Shown here one piece after another: positions 13,230 through 24,278 of a DNA stretch of 64,000 nt. A model generated the notes under the pieces. The model was not told the origin of the DNA, searched no databases, and worked only from the letters and a program-made list of their open reading frames with translations. This DNA comes from Pleurotus djamor (taxonomy: Eukaryota; Basidiomycota; Agaricomycetes; Agaricales; Pleurotaceae): positions 8,864 to 72,863 of the forward strand of contig JAPEVF010000001.1 of NCBI GenBank assembly GCA_029747585.1, read 5' to 3'. Position 1 is the stretch's first letter. Each line of letters begins with the position of its first letter. The position numbers and the translations under genes were made by a program.

Positions 13230-15052
13230 CTATGATGCAGGCGTGGAATCCTGGGGGACTATGTCTGATAAGTGTAGCTCTGGGTCGCCTCGCTCGAGAC
13301 GCCATTTATTGATGATATTTAGTGTGGGTTGCTCCACGAGGAATCTACATGGTCGCGAGTGAGAGGCAGGTCGAACGACGAAGACTGAGACGTACCCAAA
13401 CTGTCTTAGCCACTTCTCGCCAATTTCCCAGTTGCTATGCGCGAGTACATCATCACCGTGGATGGTGACGGACCGCTTATATTCTATCAGACAGTCGACC
13501 AAATCAAATTTATCTAGTAGCAGGTGGTCAATGACAGAAATTCAACGAATGCTAAAGACCACGTACTGCGAAGTAAAATCATGCGGTCTCTCAGTTCTGG
13601 ATGGATGATACCGTCGATAACACTCTCTGCAAACGGTTAGCGTGACAAACAAAAGACGAAGGGGAAAATGAGCAGACCATGGGGGATAGTTCTACAACAA
13701 TCTTTTGAGCACAACGAACTACACAGTCCTGAAAATCAACATACCTCTGCACCAAAGTTGGCCGTAAAGAGGCTGGGAGACAGTACGCAGCATTCCGAGT
13801 GTAGTTGTCCAGATGATAGCTGACGAATTCACCGATTGCTCGGAAATTAGTAAAACCATTCTGCAATGATACGACTAACACACCGAATCAATTTATTAGC
13901 CTCGTTCTTTTGAGGCTCGTCCTCTTCAATTTGTTCGGCTTGAAGAGAGGCTGATTGAGATCCTGAGGCCAACGATTCCGACGAATTCGCCCCTCTAAAC
14001 GGTATACCAAGATTAGGCGGGAACGAATTTTGATAGCTATTGCCGTGTGGGGGCATAGGCCCGTTAAACGGACCAGCAACATTCGTAGGCGGGGAAGGAT
14101 GGGCAAAGAGAGGAGAGCCATTTCGCATTAAATCTGAGAATATTCCGTTGCCATTCTGGGAAGAAGTCGAAGGTCGCGGGGACGGAAAGACAGAGCCTGG
14201 AATGCCCGTTTCGACTGGGACAATGAGAGGATAACCATTTTGGCTGCGCTCGCTGTCGGCATTGCGGTCATTCATGCCTCTCGCCTTCTTCGTAGGATTA
14301 GCGTCTCGGTCGTCTTCAGCAGCACGCTTGGAGCCTTGACCAGGAAAGGAGGTGGAACTGGATGGCTGAGCATTGTTTTGCTTCTTTCTCCGTTGGAAAC
14401 TCTCCCATGCCGTGTCGGTCTCTGTGCGATTGATAAAGCTATTGAAATCCGCCGTGTCCCATCCTAGCTTAGGCAGAAGTCCGCCCGCCCCGTCTCCAAT
14501 GAATGCGGCGAGACTACGAACGAGCCCGCGTAGAGTCTGGTTTTCAGCCATAAGATCTGCGACTTAATATAAGTGTCGGGATCTCGGGAACTGACAAGTA
14601 CGACTGACCCTTTAATATATTTCTGAGCTCTGTGAGAGCTTGATCATGGCCACCTGACAAGATCTCAACGCGAGCCTCAAGGTCGCGTATCTATTCAAGG
14701 TGTAAGCGGGATTTCCGGGCTGCGGACGCCATTTCGACATACCCGTTGCTGTTTCCTCTGGCGGAATTCCCGCTGAGCGATACGATTTTGGTCGCGCCTC
14801 GCAGACTGAGAACTACACAGAGAACGTGACAAACGAGCACGCAGACCATCATTATTATCACGCACTTTGGGTTTTTCTTGCGGCCAGGCTTTCCAGGGTT
14901 GGCAGCTGCTTCACCATCATGGGATTCAAAGTCTGAATCCTGACTCCTGGGTTCAGCGAATGGTTGCGATGCAGGGCGAGGAGAATGCGAGAGACACAGA
15001 CCTCTACGTCGCCCGACACACTACGGTCCCTCGGATTCTTCCTTTCGGACAT
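13230..15052 (-). CDS. bZIP transcription factor with C-terminal DUF3425 domain
   Basis: The basic region is built across two introns: a GRKKNPN lead-in, then RRDQNRIAQREFRQRKQQR, the NxxAQxxFRxRK signature of fungal AP-1/Pap1-like bZIPs. A leucine-zipper helix follows (LEQIRDLEARVEILSG), then a second helix (ENQTLRGLVRSL). A long Ser/Pro/Asn-rich middle contains KRAAEDD and KKARG nuclear-localisation-like stretches. The C-terminal exons carry NWEIGEKWLRQFGY and INKWRLERGDPEL, matching the DUF3425 tail found on many fungal bZIP factors. No Cys-rich Yap1 redox domain is visible. The first exon is uncertain: an ATG at 15052 would need an intron whose splice phase I could not settle. Confidence 0.85.
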
Positions 15053-15341
15053 TTGAAGGTTGGCTTGGGGGGAAGGTATTACGATGGATGATGGGTGTAA
15101 GCAATCGTCAGTGGCCGGCAAACTCAGATGCCGCCCTGACAAAAATAAACAACCGTCAATCCCCCGACCTGCTGCTTAGTCAGTCTGAGGGCTGATATCT
15201 ATATAGATACAAGCAATATTGATTCGGTTGAAGTAGGCGTCGGTACTGATTAAGGTACATGGAGCATCAAGTAGGAACAAAAATCTAATCCCAAGATGAA
15301 TTTTAGCGGAGGGCGTAGCGATGGTGGGCTGCGCGGACGTG

Positions 15342-15650
15342 CTATCTGGCTTCAAATTGGACCACTAATTGCGGTTGCTTAGATGCAAGGAACGATTGAA
15401 GAGTTGATACGAGACCCACTCCGCGTTGTACGTTTCTTGTACATGATTCGATGGCCACATTCTCTGCAACGAATGGGTTCGCGTGCTCTTATTTCGTTTT
15501 TGGCGCCACAATCTGTGTGAAGCAGGTAAAAGCGCCGATGGTTTTGGGAGAAGAGCGTTTAAGCGTACCAGCGCAGATATATTCCATGGCCTCTTGTCGC
15601 TGAGCAACATTGAATGTTGTATTTTGGTTGCTGCCGGGTTGCTGGTTCAT
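15342..15650 (-). CDS. RPC10: RNA polymerase I/II/III shared subunit Rpb12 (ABC10-alpha)
   Basis: A three-exon gene of 65 residues that simple ORF scanning would miss: exons 15569-15650, 15420-15512 and 15342-15364 on the minus strand. After a short N-tail it reads [14 protein letters not shown], then [17 protein letters not shown] and RMVQFEAR at the end. Two CxxC pairs form the zinc ribbon shared by all three nuclear RNA polymerases. The codons split cleanly at GT-AG introns of 56 and 55 nt. Length and motif agree with the family throughout. It is followed on the same strand by the bZIP gene about 290 bp away. Confidence 0.96.
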
Positions 15651-16302
15651 GGTGGTGATGAGAGAAGGGCGGTGGCTCGCTTGGCGCCCATGCCACAATG
15701 AACGACACCTTTCNAAAAAATGTCTGACAAAATGTTACCGGACTGTGTATCGTGATGATATCTCTCTGATGCAACCACACTCAAGTTGCCCCTTTCATCA
15801 TCTCCAGGTTTCAGCCCATCATCCATCACAACTCCTCCGAGCCACCGTGTATGTATTGACCAGGCTTGTTATATAATAAGTAACTGAAGCGTCGCCTTGT
15901 ATTTGCGTTTAGGTCGTCGTCGTCGTTCTCGACTAGTGAAAAGTAATCCCATGGCCATGGAATTGACTACCGTCGCATTGTTGCCCAAATCATCAGGATA
16001 AGTAACCAAGAGCGCCCCCTGTAGTGGATCAAGCAGATGGGCGACCTTGGACTTGATCACCTTGCCGACCGCCTCTGATGCCCCCTCTGTTCTGGATACT
16101 GTGCGACCACGGAACGGTATGTTTATAATGCACATCGATATGCGGATTCCCTATCTTGACAACGGGACCGTGGGCTGTTACCAAGGCCCCGTAGCGCAGG
16201 CCTTTATATCTGCTGGTGAGACCAACTTGCGACTTCCCAAGGTTGCAAGCCAGTCGACCCCTCCCAATTTCCAAGCCAAGCGCACTCCCACTCTTTTTTG
16301 AG
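15651..16302. promoter_or_regulatory. Divergent spacer upstream of Rpb12 and the Ser-rich gene
   Basis: About 650 bp between two 5' ends, with one N at 15714. Minus-strand frames at 15869-16135 and 16029-16379 are open but show no recognisable family and no sound splice structure. I see no RNA gene. Confidence 0.55.
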
Positions 16303-17138
16303 ATGGCCACCACTCTCCCTTCCTTCATCGAACTTATGGCTTCTTTGGGTCTTGACCAGGCCACTGCTCCCAGAGACACTCGATGCTCGTCTCCCTACTC
16401 CTCCCCCAGAGCCTCCCCGCGCTCTTCGCTTAGCCGCGATTCTTCTCCCTCAATCCCCAGATCTGGCTCTTCTACAAGTCTTAAGGACGTTCTTTCGGCG
16501 CGTAGCCGTTCAGCCAGGTACACACCTTATTCTCCCAAGCTTGTGAGTTCCTTCGCTCCTTCTGGCGTCTGCACTCTTCCTGACGGCTCCATCTAGTCTG
16601 CTCCGAGGCGTGGCAGCTTGAGCTCGGTTTCCTCTTCTGCCTCAGACAATTCTTCTTGTGTAAGTGGCTTGCCCTTTTTAAGCTATGATCGCTCTAATCT
16701 TGCCAATAGCCTTCCTCTCCCCGCTTTACTTCCCGTTCTCGATCCAGAAAACGTACCCACCAACTCACCATCAACATCTGCGAATCATCAAACGATTTGT
16801 CTGCAAACACTCCCATATCCAGCTACGTTCGTCGCAAGACGCCAGGGACGTCACCCACCTCAACGGTCTTCCCTCGTGAAGACCGAGATGACGCCGCCGC
16901 TTGCCTCACACCACTCTCCCTACCGACTCTCCCACCTCTTCCTCCCCTCTCTGGAAGTTCAGACGAATTTCCTCTCACCCCGACATCCCAAGATTCTGAT
17001 TTCGACGTCCAAATCAGCGCCAAACCTTCGGAACGGCGCAGACGTCCCATGGGTACTCGGATCTCCATATCGCCCTTCTCCTCAACGGTGAAAAGCACTC
17101 ACCGGGTTCGTCGTCGGCATGTCGACAACGCCGAGTGA
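16303..17138 (+). CDS. Ser/Pro/Arg-rich protein of unknown function
   Basis: Three exons (16303-16542, 16597-16659, 16710-17138) with canonical introns give 243 residues. The N-terminus, PSFIELMASLGL, is the only helix-like, non-repetitive part. The rest is disordered, with SPRSSLSRDSS-type Ser/Arg stretches, a Pro/Leu-rich segment and a basic end (ERRRRPMGTRISISP, RVRRRHVDN). The Ser-Pro dipeptides and RxxS motifs suggest a phosphorylated protein. No domain recognised. The clean phase of all three exons supports a real gene. Confidence 0.65.
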
Positions 17139-17496
17139 ACGCGGACAAGAAAGGCAGTTTATTTAATCTTTAATATTGGTTTATACATATCCTTAAGACA
17201 CTGTATTGACTAGGGTTTCCCCATCTTGGACTTTGTTTAGTTGATCATGGACAACTGTACGCACAAGCCTTGCTTCCACCACCCCATGAATCCCAATACA
17301 TACCCTCGTTCGTTACTGCGTACATACGTATACCTTGGTCCATACCTTTGTTACACTTGATCGGCGCTGCGTAGACAGCATCGAGGTTCACTGCCTCCTA
17401 GGACTCGTTGTAAAGAACACTGCATTGAATGTGATGTTGACGGTTGCTACAGACGCATACGCACACTTCAACCGGAAACTTTCGACCTTCCAACGA
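17139..17496. other. Convergent intergenic region
   Basis: About 360 bp between two gene 3' ends. It holds AT-rich 3'-flanking sequence, including a TTTAATCTTTAATATTGG stretch soon after 17138. No gene or RNA seen. Confidence 0.6.
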
Positions 17497-18705
17497 TCAA
17501 TCGTGTGACTCCTCGTCAACGCCCGGGCAAGTCTCGTCCATTTCAGCCTCGTCCGCGAACCGAGTGCCGCACCAGAAACAGTACAGGTACTGCTTCCGTA
17601 AATAGGACAAGACCAATTCCAGTCGGTCGCAAGCCTATATTGGGTGAGAAGATAAGTATATATGCTTTACAGTTACAATTTGATCGTTGTACCTGGAGAC
17701 GTAGAAATTGCGCTGCTTCTTCTAGAGTATCTTCCGGGAAACTCTGATCTATTGCGCCATTCTCTATCTCTTCGGACGGACCGAGTGCGTCAGCTCGCAT
17801 CTGCTGTCGTAGTCGGCCCTCAATGGAATGATCAGTTCGGTGAAGTTCTCGAAGATCGAGTGAGGTATGCAACTCCAATGCATCAATGAGGCCGCTTGGA
17901 AACGTCTCCGGGTCGCTTGGATTCAACCAAAGGATATTGAACTACGCAACAACAACAACAACGTTATCAAGATGGATTTAGGCGACGAAAGAGCCGAGGA
18001 AACGCACCGAAATGCCCTCTTGTTCATCCAAGGTGTTGCAAGTCCGCTGGGCAGGACGTAACCTAGCTTCCGCCTGCTTTTCGACAAACTGTTGCCTAGC
18101 ACGATCGCGAAATTCAACCTGATGTGACTCTGCAGCCATTTTGGCCATCTTGGCGACACGCTCTCGCGAGGCTGGTGAGGGAGGCCGTTTCAAGGAGCCG
18201 ATCCCTTTCTTGCCTAAGGGAAGAGTAAACGATTAGCATGCCATCGGACGTCTCAAACGCGGAAATTTGAACAACCTGCCCATTCCTTAATCTGCAGAGG
18301 CTCCGCCTTGTGTCTCGGTTCTGGCAATGAAACCATGTCTTGTTCTGTTGGGGGACCTGGGGATGGATCTTTCGCGTCGGCGATAGGACTGGTTGGGGCA
18401 TCGGTTTGTCCTAACGATTGTCCGGGCTTGAAACCCATCTTCATCATGATAGACAACGCCTTGTTGCCCGAGCTCAAACCAGCCTTCGCGTCATCTTCAG
18501 CTCGGGCGAATAGGCTTCGCTGCAAACCCTCCTCTCGTGATTCTTGTTCGCGCTGTCGACGACTTTTAGTTTTGCCCTGTTCATTTTGAAGTTGGGAACG
18601 ACGCTGCGCGTCTTTGCGAAGGCTGGAGTAGGTTTTGGTAGACGGACCAGCTGAGGCTACTTCAAGGAGGAACTTGTCGGAAAGATAATCTTCGTCGTCG
18701 CTCAT
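17497..18705 (-). CDS. GPATCH11: G-patch domain protein, GPATCH11 family
   Basis: It starts MSDDEDYLSDKFL, the typical acidic start of GPATCH11. A basic coiled segment follows (RRQREQESREEGLQRSL), then a degenerate G-patch IMMKMGFKPGQSLGQ that resumes across an intron as KEWAGKKGIG. A helical RERVAKMAKMAAESHQVEF stretch comes next. The C-terminal exons contain EEAAQFLRLQ and end with YLRKQYLYCFWCGTRF and CPGVDEESHD, the DUF4187 zinc-binding tail. G-patch proteins bind and activate DEAH-box helicases; GPATCH11 is a nuclear protein linked to RNA processing and to kinetochores in animals. All domains are in the expected order. Confidence 0.92.
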
Positions 18706-19025
18706 GGTAGTTCCTCAGCAAAATGAAAGAACCAAAAAGGGCCTCGACTTAGGGGCAAACCAGTTCCACGAAAACAAGATGATCATTGACAACCAACCAA
18801 TGCCATCAGTATGAATTTAGCGTCGAAGTATGTAATGAGAAAGCGACACTAATAAGGTCATCATAAACAGGCACGGCGCCTGACCGTAAACCTATCGGTG
18901 AATCACGTACGTACCACGGGAACAGTCGAAGCTAACGAGAATAGGTAACATGTCATAAACACAGCGTGAACGAATCGAAAGAGGGGCGTGGCGAGAGAAC
19001 AGCATCGCGTAAGTGAAGGGGCCCA
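18706..19025. other. Intergenic, promoter of the G-patch gene
   Basis: About 320 bp between the start of the G-patch gene and the stop of the RRM gene, both on the minus strand. No coding frame or RNA structure stood out. Confidence 0.55.
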
Positions 19026-20236
19026 TTAAGCTGCCGCAACAACGGGGGCAGCAGGGGCGGGGGCGGCAGCAGGGACGGGAGTGCTGACGGTGGGGGCAAC
19101 ATCGGTCGCGACATCGGTTGCCTTGGCCTCGGGCTCGCTGTCTTCTTGAGCGGTATTGACAGCGATCTTTACAGCGATGGGACGACCTGAGACCTCTTTG
19201 TTGTCGAGAGCAGCGATGGCTTTCTTTTGTTCTTCCTCACTACCCACATCAACGAAACCGTAGCCCTTGCTCTTTCTGGGTTTACCATAGCGGCGACGAA
19301 CGATACGGGCGGAAACGACGTGGATGCCGGCTTCGGTGAACAGAGTTTCGAGATCAGAGTCTTCGACGGTGAAGCCCAGATTGGCAACGAAGAGCATGGT
19401 CTTGGAAAGCTCCCCAGCGGGATCTTCACCCTCAGCACGAGGGACACGGGGTGGACGGGGTTTGCGAGCTTTAGCAGGCTTCTTGGCCGCCTGAGGTGCA
19501 GCGTCTTCAGTGGCCTCGGCGGCTGGAGCATCCGACACTTCACCATTGGCCTTGGGAGCCTTGGATTTGCGCTACAAGGGGTATTTTGTGAGCATATGCG
19601 CTGGTACACAGAGAAGAAAGACGCATACATTGGTCTTTTTCTTCTTCTTGGGCTTGGGCTGACCATCGACGCCCTCGGCCGCCGGGGCCTCAGGCTTAGG
19701 AGCTTCGCCATTGGCTTCAGCATCGGTGACCTCCCCTGGAACGGCCTTGTCACCGCGTCTGCTNGGGTCTTTTCTTGGTTTTCCTCTCCTTCCTCTCTTT
19801 CTGGTCCGAGGGTTTAGCAACCTCGACGACTACCTCTCGACCATCGAGCTCTTTCTTGTTAAGGAGCTCAGCAGCCTTGTGCATTGCGTCTGCATTGGAC
19901 AGAGCGACGAAGCCATAGCCCGCTGAGCGATGACCCCGAAGGATAACGTGAGCAGAGACACTAAAGATGAGACATCAGAAAAATTTGCCGACAAGGGCTG
20001 TGCACGAGGCTGCTCACATGTCGTTCTGGACAGGCGCAAAGAAAGTCTTCAGCCCTTCATCCGTAGTAGCATACGCAAGGTTTCCTACGAAGACCTGGTG
20101 GGTATGGAAGATTAGAAGACGCATATACGGGGAAAAGAAGAAGGTTACCTTGAAGCCTTGGTCTTCGACCTTGTTCTCTTGCGCAACGGGAGGCGCGCCG
20201 TTTTCTGTGACTNGGGGCGGCTGGGGCGTCAGACAT
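19026..20236 (-). CDS. Two-RRM RNA-binding protein with basic linker
   Basis: RRM1 is spread over three exons: VFVGNLAYATTDEGLKTFF (RNP2) then SAGYGFVALSNAD (RNP1). RRM2 lies in the last exon: TMLFVANLGFTV (RNP2) then KSKGYGFVDVGSEEE (RNP1). Between them lies a Lys/Arg/Glu-rich linker with PKPKKKKKT. The C-terminus is Ala/Pro-rich. The layout resembles nucleolin-like or Gar2-like RNA-binding proteins without their repeats, but I cannot name an orthologue. The start MSDAPAAP matches a repeated MSDAPAA-like stretch in the later exon. Two N calls (19764 and 20213) each act as one surplus base: deleting either restores the frame exactly. They look like spurious insertions, not gene lesions. Confidence 0.85.
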
Positions 20237-20842
20237 GATGAACGATGGGCGGGGTGGTGGGATTTGTGGTGGGTGGACGCAAAATTGGCTTGTTGAACCG
20301 GTTTCTTTTTGTCAAACTTGAGGGTTAGAGAAAAGAAGAAAAGACGCGAGCAGAAGGCATTTGTATGATTCGCTTCGGATCCAAACACGCGTCAACAAAA
20401 ACATGAATCTGCCCTTGATGTCGCTATGACAGCCGAAGCAACGCGTCTTTTTTAGTGTCTCAGCTAGAGAGCCTGCTAAAAAGCCATAGCCTGCGCGCAT
20501 AGCTGCACAAAAAGCACACGCGTAAGACGAGGCAGCCACGTAAAAAAAAGAAGAAAAAGTCGTAACCACACAGGCATGCGTTCGCCGCAGAGCTAAATTT
20601 TCAAAAGTCATTGATGGTTGATGCAGCCAAGGTTTGGAGCTGTTCATTATGCTTAGCTAAGCACCGCCGTGTGATAAAACCCCGAAGGTTCGACCGAGCA
20701 CGTCCTCAACTTTTTTCTTCTCTCCTGCCATCTCCTCCCCCAACGAGCCGCACAGGCATCTCCATTCTTTTCTGCCACACACTCTCTGAACCCCCTCGTT
20801 TACGACGTTGATAGCAGGATCCACACTCTTCTCTCTCCCGCA
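20237..20842. promoter_or_regulatory. Divergent spacer between the RRM and GH128 genes
   Basis: About 600 bp with two promoters. A pyrimidine-rich tract (about 20707-20745) lies roughly 100 bp before the GH128 start, a common feature of well-expressed fungal genes. No coding frame is convincing. Confidence 0.55.
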
Positions 20843-22280
20843 ATGGCTTCCAAGATTTTGCAGCTTTTGGCTATCTCAACACTCGCCATCATCGCTTCCT
20901 CTTATGGCACTACTCCCGTGACCGCCTTGTCCGTCGACTCCAGGCACGTCGTCCGCCACGTCCCCAACTCCCACAGCGGCATCGCCAAGCGCAAGCGTTC
21001 CAACAACAGACGCTGCAAACCCCGTCCCAGCTCCAGCAAGGCACCCGTGTCCTCGGCTACCCCTGCTCCGAGCAACAACAACAATGGCGGCAGCAACAAT
21101 GGCAACAACAATGGTAGCGGAAATAACTCCCCCGCTCCTGCCCCAGCCAGCTCCAAGGCTCCGACTACACCCAAACCATCCCCTACTCCTTCCAACAACA
21201 ACAACAACGGCAACAGTGGAAGCAGCGGTAACAACAATGGCGGTGGTGGTGGTGGGTCTGGCAACTCTGTTGGTGGTGCCAAGGTCGGACTGGCTTGGCC
21301 CAACGGCAACGACCCCAGCCTCAAAAACTTCGTCAACAGCCACGTTCAGTAGTACGTCGAATCACTCGCGAACATCTATCGTTGATGCTGACTATTTTCG
21401 TTAGCGTCTACACCTGGAGTCCTTACTACCCCAACGACGCCAAGAAGCTTGGTCTCAAGCCCATGCCCATGCTTTGGGGCGATAAGCAAATCGGTGACTT
21501 CACTCGCCTTGTCAAGCCTGGTTATGCCGACATCGTTTTGGGCATGAACGAGTGCGTTGCGTCCAATACTATCTCATTGGGTCCTTTTATTAAATGGCCG
21601 AATCAGACCCAACCAGAAAGGCCAGGCTCAAATGTCCCCAGAGCATGGCTTCGACCTCTGGATGAAATACATCAACCCCCTCAAGGATCAAGGATACTAT
21701 CTCATCTCTCCGGCTTGCACCAATGCTCCTGATGGGTTGACCTGGATGAAGACCTTCATTGGTCTGTGCAACAAGAACTCCGAGTGCCGTGTATGTGCTT
21801 TGCTTTCACTCCTCTGATCGCTCTATTCAAAGTTCGTTTGTAGATCGATGGTGTCGCCGTCCACTACTACGGCACGTCGTCTTCGGACTTCATTCAGCAT
21901 CTCAACACGTACCATGACGCCTTCGGCAAGGATGTCTGGGCTACCGAGTTCGCTTGCCAGGTAAGGTTTTACCTAGTAAATTCCATTTTCTTTTCTTCAT
22001 AGCTCTGGTCATATAGGACTTCAGCGGCAACAACCGCCAATGCAACAAGGGCCAAGTCCACGATTTCATGGGCGCTGTCACCGGTTTCATGGATAGCCAA
22101 TCTTGGGTGAAAGGATACTTTGCTTTTGGTGAGTTCTCTTTGTTTCGACGCGATGATTTCGATGGCTGAATGCTTCGTTTAGGTGTCATGCATGATATGG
22201 TTGATGTCAACCCCCTCAACCAACTTATGGCTGGCGATGGTCGCCCGACAGACCTCGGCTACCAATACATCAAAGCCTAA
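20843..22280 (+). CDS. Secreted GH128-type beta-1,3-glucanase
   Basis: Six exons (20843-21351, 21405-21551, 21607-21790, 21844-21960, 22017-22128, 22183-22280). The N-terminus is a hydrophobic signal peptide (ILQLLAISTLAIIASS). A long low-complexity linker of Asn/Gly/Ser and Pro/Ser/Ala follows (about residues 65-145). The catalytic core has KVGLAWPNG, VYTWSPYYP, PMLWG, and IVLGMNEPNQ with the acid/base Glu. It continues with GVAVHYYGTS and VWATEFAC with the nucleophile Glu, and ends FGVMHDMVDVNPLN. These are the hallmarks of the Asl1/GH128 family of endo-beta-1,3-glucanases, which act on the fungal cell wall in morphogenesis or lysis. All intron phases agree with the family. Confidence 0.93.
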
Positions 22281-22697
22281 GCCGCCGTACCCTGTCTCGT
22301 TCTTCGCTTTCTCTCTACCCCAACATCTCGCATTTACGTTCTTCGCTCATGGGTTATACCTTGTCTACCATACCACGCTCCCATGTTTTAGATGTTTGAG
22401 CCCAGTGCTGGCACTTCTTTCGGATTGCTTAATGTTTTCTGGGTGTCGGTGCTGTTGCTGGATTGACGTTTACCATTCTTATCACCCTTGATGTAGCCAA
22501 GTCGGCATAATTTTTGAATTGATGAAAGCCTGCACCAATGTGTAGTTGCGCAATACTTGTCCCATCTATACCTCCTCGAATGAGTGAAATCAAAATCGGC
22601 CCCCACCCACCCTGGTGTGAACTCGGTCGAATGTATTGCCTGTGCTTCCTCCAAATTGCTTCCCAGGACGTATATCAGCCCTTCGTCTACTGCGACG
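22281..22697. other. Intergenic region, GH128 3' flank and promoter of the next gene
   Basis: About 415 bp. No coding exon, tRNA or repeat recognised. Confidence 0.55.
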
Positions 22698-23841
22698 ATG
22701 GTGAAGCATTTACCAGCACCAATCAAGCATCTGCTTACTCTACGGAATCCGAACGTACTCCCAAGTCCGCCTTTGCCCCGTTTGCACAGTTTGTTCGCGG
22801 AGTCGTTCCGCGCTGCTCAGGCTAGAAAAGCCGAAACGGGATGGCTTGTCTTAACGGTGAACAAGAGTCTCACAGCTTCCACCTACCCTACAACGCTGAT
22901 ATCGACATTTTGACGTAGACTTGTTCCCTTCTGACTGCCAACCGTCCGGATGCAGTCGGTCATTTGTATCGCTTTGTAACGAGAACCAACCCGAGCAACG
23001 CTGAGACGAGAACGAGCATAAATGCTGCTATCAATAAGGCTGCCCTAATGCGGGAGTCTGCGTTGAAAAGCGTGATCTTTGTAGGAGTTCCAAGGGTAAG
23101 TACGGTTTTGGTAGTCCTCGGACCAAACGAGTAGAGTAAGGTTAGAGCTCACATATGTGCTTAAGGTTATTCTCAGCCTTGCTGCGTTATCTCAAGCTCT
23201 CGATGATGACGTGAAGGCGTCCTTGAGGACCGTATCTCGAAGGTATGCCACTCAAGACGCCTAATTAGTGTGAGCTTCTAATTGACTGATAACAACACAG
23301 GACGGTATCACCTGGAGATGTCGACTCGACCATTTCTCGGGGACAAGCTCTGTGGAACAATATCTATCCCCCGCACGCTGAGAAGCTCGCCGCAAAGCTT
23401 GGATCCTATCATCCTGATTTTATCTGTACGTGTTCGCCTGGGCGTTCCTGTTATCTAGACAAAAGTCATTGACTGATGAAATAACTTGAACGTGTAGCGT
23501 TTATCATCCAAAGCTACGGCACGATCTTATCTCCTATGCCTGGCAAGACCAAGGCATACGGAGACTTGAGCAGCGCCGAAGACTACGATCAAGGAAACCT
23601 GAGTCGGGCACAAGGCTCGGTCGTAGGTATTGCGTGTCTCCGTGCCGAAGGACGCGTCGGACCTCAGCTCACAAGCCATGTCTTCGGGCTGCTCAAAGCA
23701 CGCAATGTGGAGGGGTTGAGCGAGGAGGACTACTGGCTCGCCACTGACGAGGGTACCGAGTGGGTGATTCGCACCGTGGATGAAATTCTCGACGTCGTGT
23801 CATCGGACATCATCGAGACTGTACCCAAGGTGAAATTGTAG
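22698..23841 (+). CDS. AhpD-like (carboxymuconolactone decarboxylase-like) protein
   Basis: Five exons (22698-22856, 22919-23095, 23166-23242, 23301-23425, 23498-23841) give about 293 residues. Recognisable pieces are RTSINAALMRESALKSVIFVG, ILSLAALSQAL, ALWNNIYPPHAEKLAAKLGSY, SYGTILSP and SSAEDYDQGNLSRAQ. The helical layout matches fungal AhpD-like proteins related to peroxidase-reducing or carboxymuconolactone decarboxylase folds. The CxxC redox pair of bacterial AhpD is not seen in these exons. A redox function is therefore doubtful, and the biological role in fungi is unknown to me. Confidence 0.75.
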
Positions 23842-24278
23842 CTACAACGAGGACAGGTCGGGTGACTTATCCTCCGAGCGTTCCTGTATTAATCAAGCAG
23901 CACGCATCGTGTATCCAGCTTTTGTAACTCAGAAAGCTTCACAGCATCTACACGTGAAGTCAGGTTCAGTAAATTTGTCCATTGGTAGCCTGGTTGTGTC
24001 GTCTAAACCCTATGGCAGCACAGTGTGTCGCTTCCCGGCTAGTCCGAAGTCAGATAGATTTTATCTATCGACATCTTCGGATCTAGAGAAGGGCGAGGGA
24101 ATTTGACAACACGGCACGAGTAGCAAGGACACGAGCCAGCCGTGGAATAAGAATAATCGATGACATTGTAAATATTAGATTTTACTTATTGACCCTCATA
24201 TGAGGTAAGCACGTTGGCCGCGTATCGTACAAGTGAGGTACTATTACAGAGCTTTTAGAGGCGAGACACGATAAATTA
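23842..24278. other. Convergent intergenic region
   Basis: About 435 bp between two gene 3' ends. AT-rich in the middle (24170-24190). No gene seen. Confidence 0.55.

Noticed and set aside
16029..16379. Minus-strand frame of 116 codons upstream of the Ser-rich gene
   Set aside because: No splice support, no recognised domain, and it overlaps the start of the plus-strand gene.
20876..21343. Long open frames on the minus strand inside the GH128 gene (155 and 144 residues)
   Set aside because: They mirror the Asn/Gly/Ser repeat on the coding strand; the composition (poly-Val, poly-Leu) is the reverse of low complexity.
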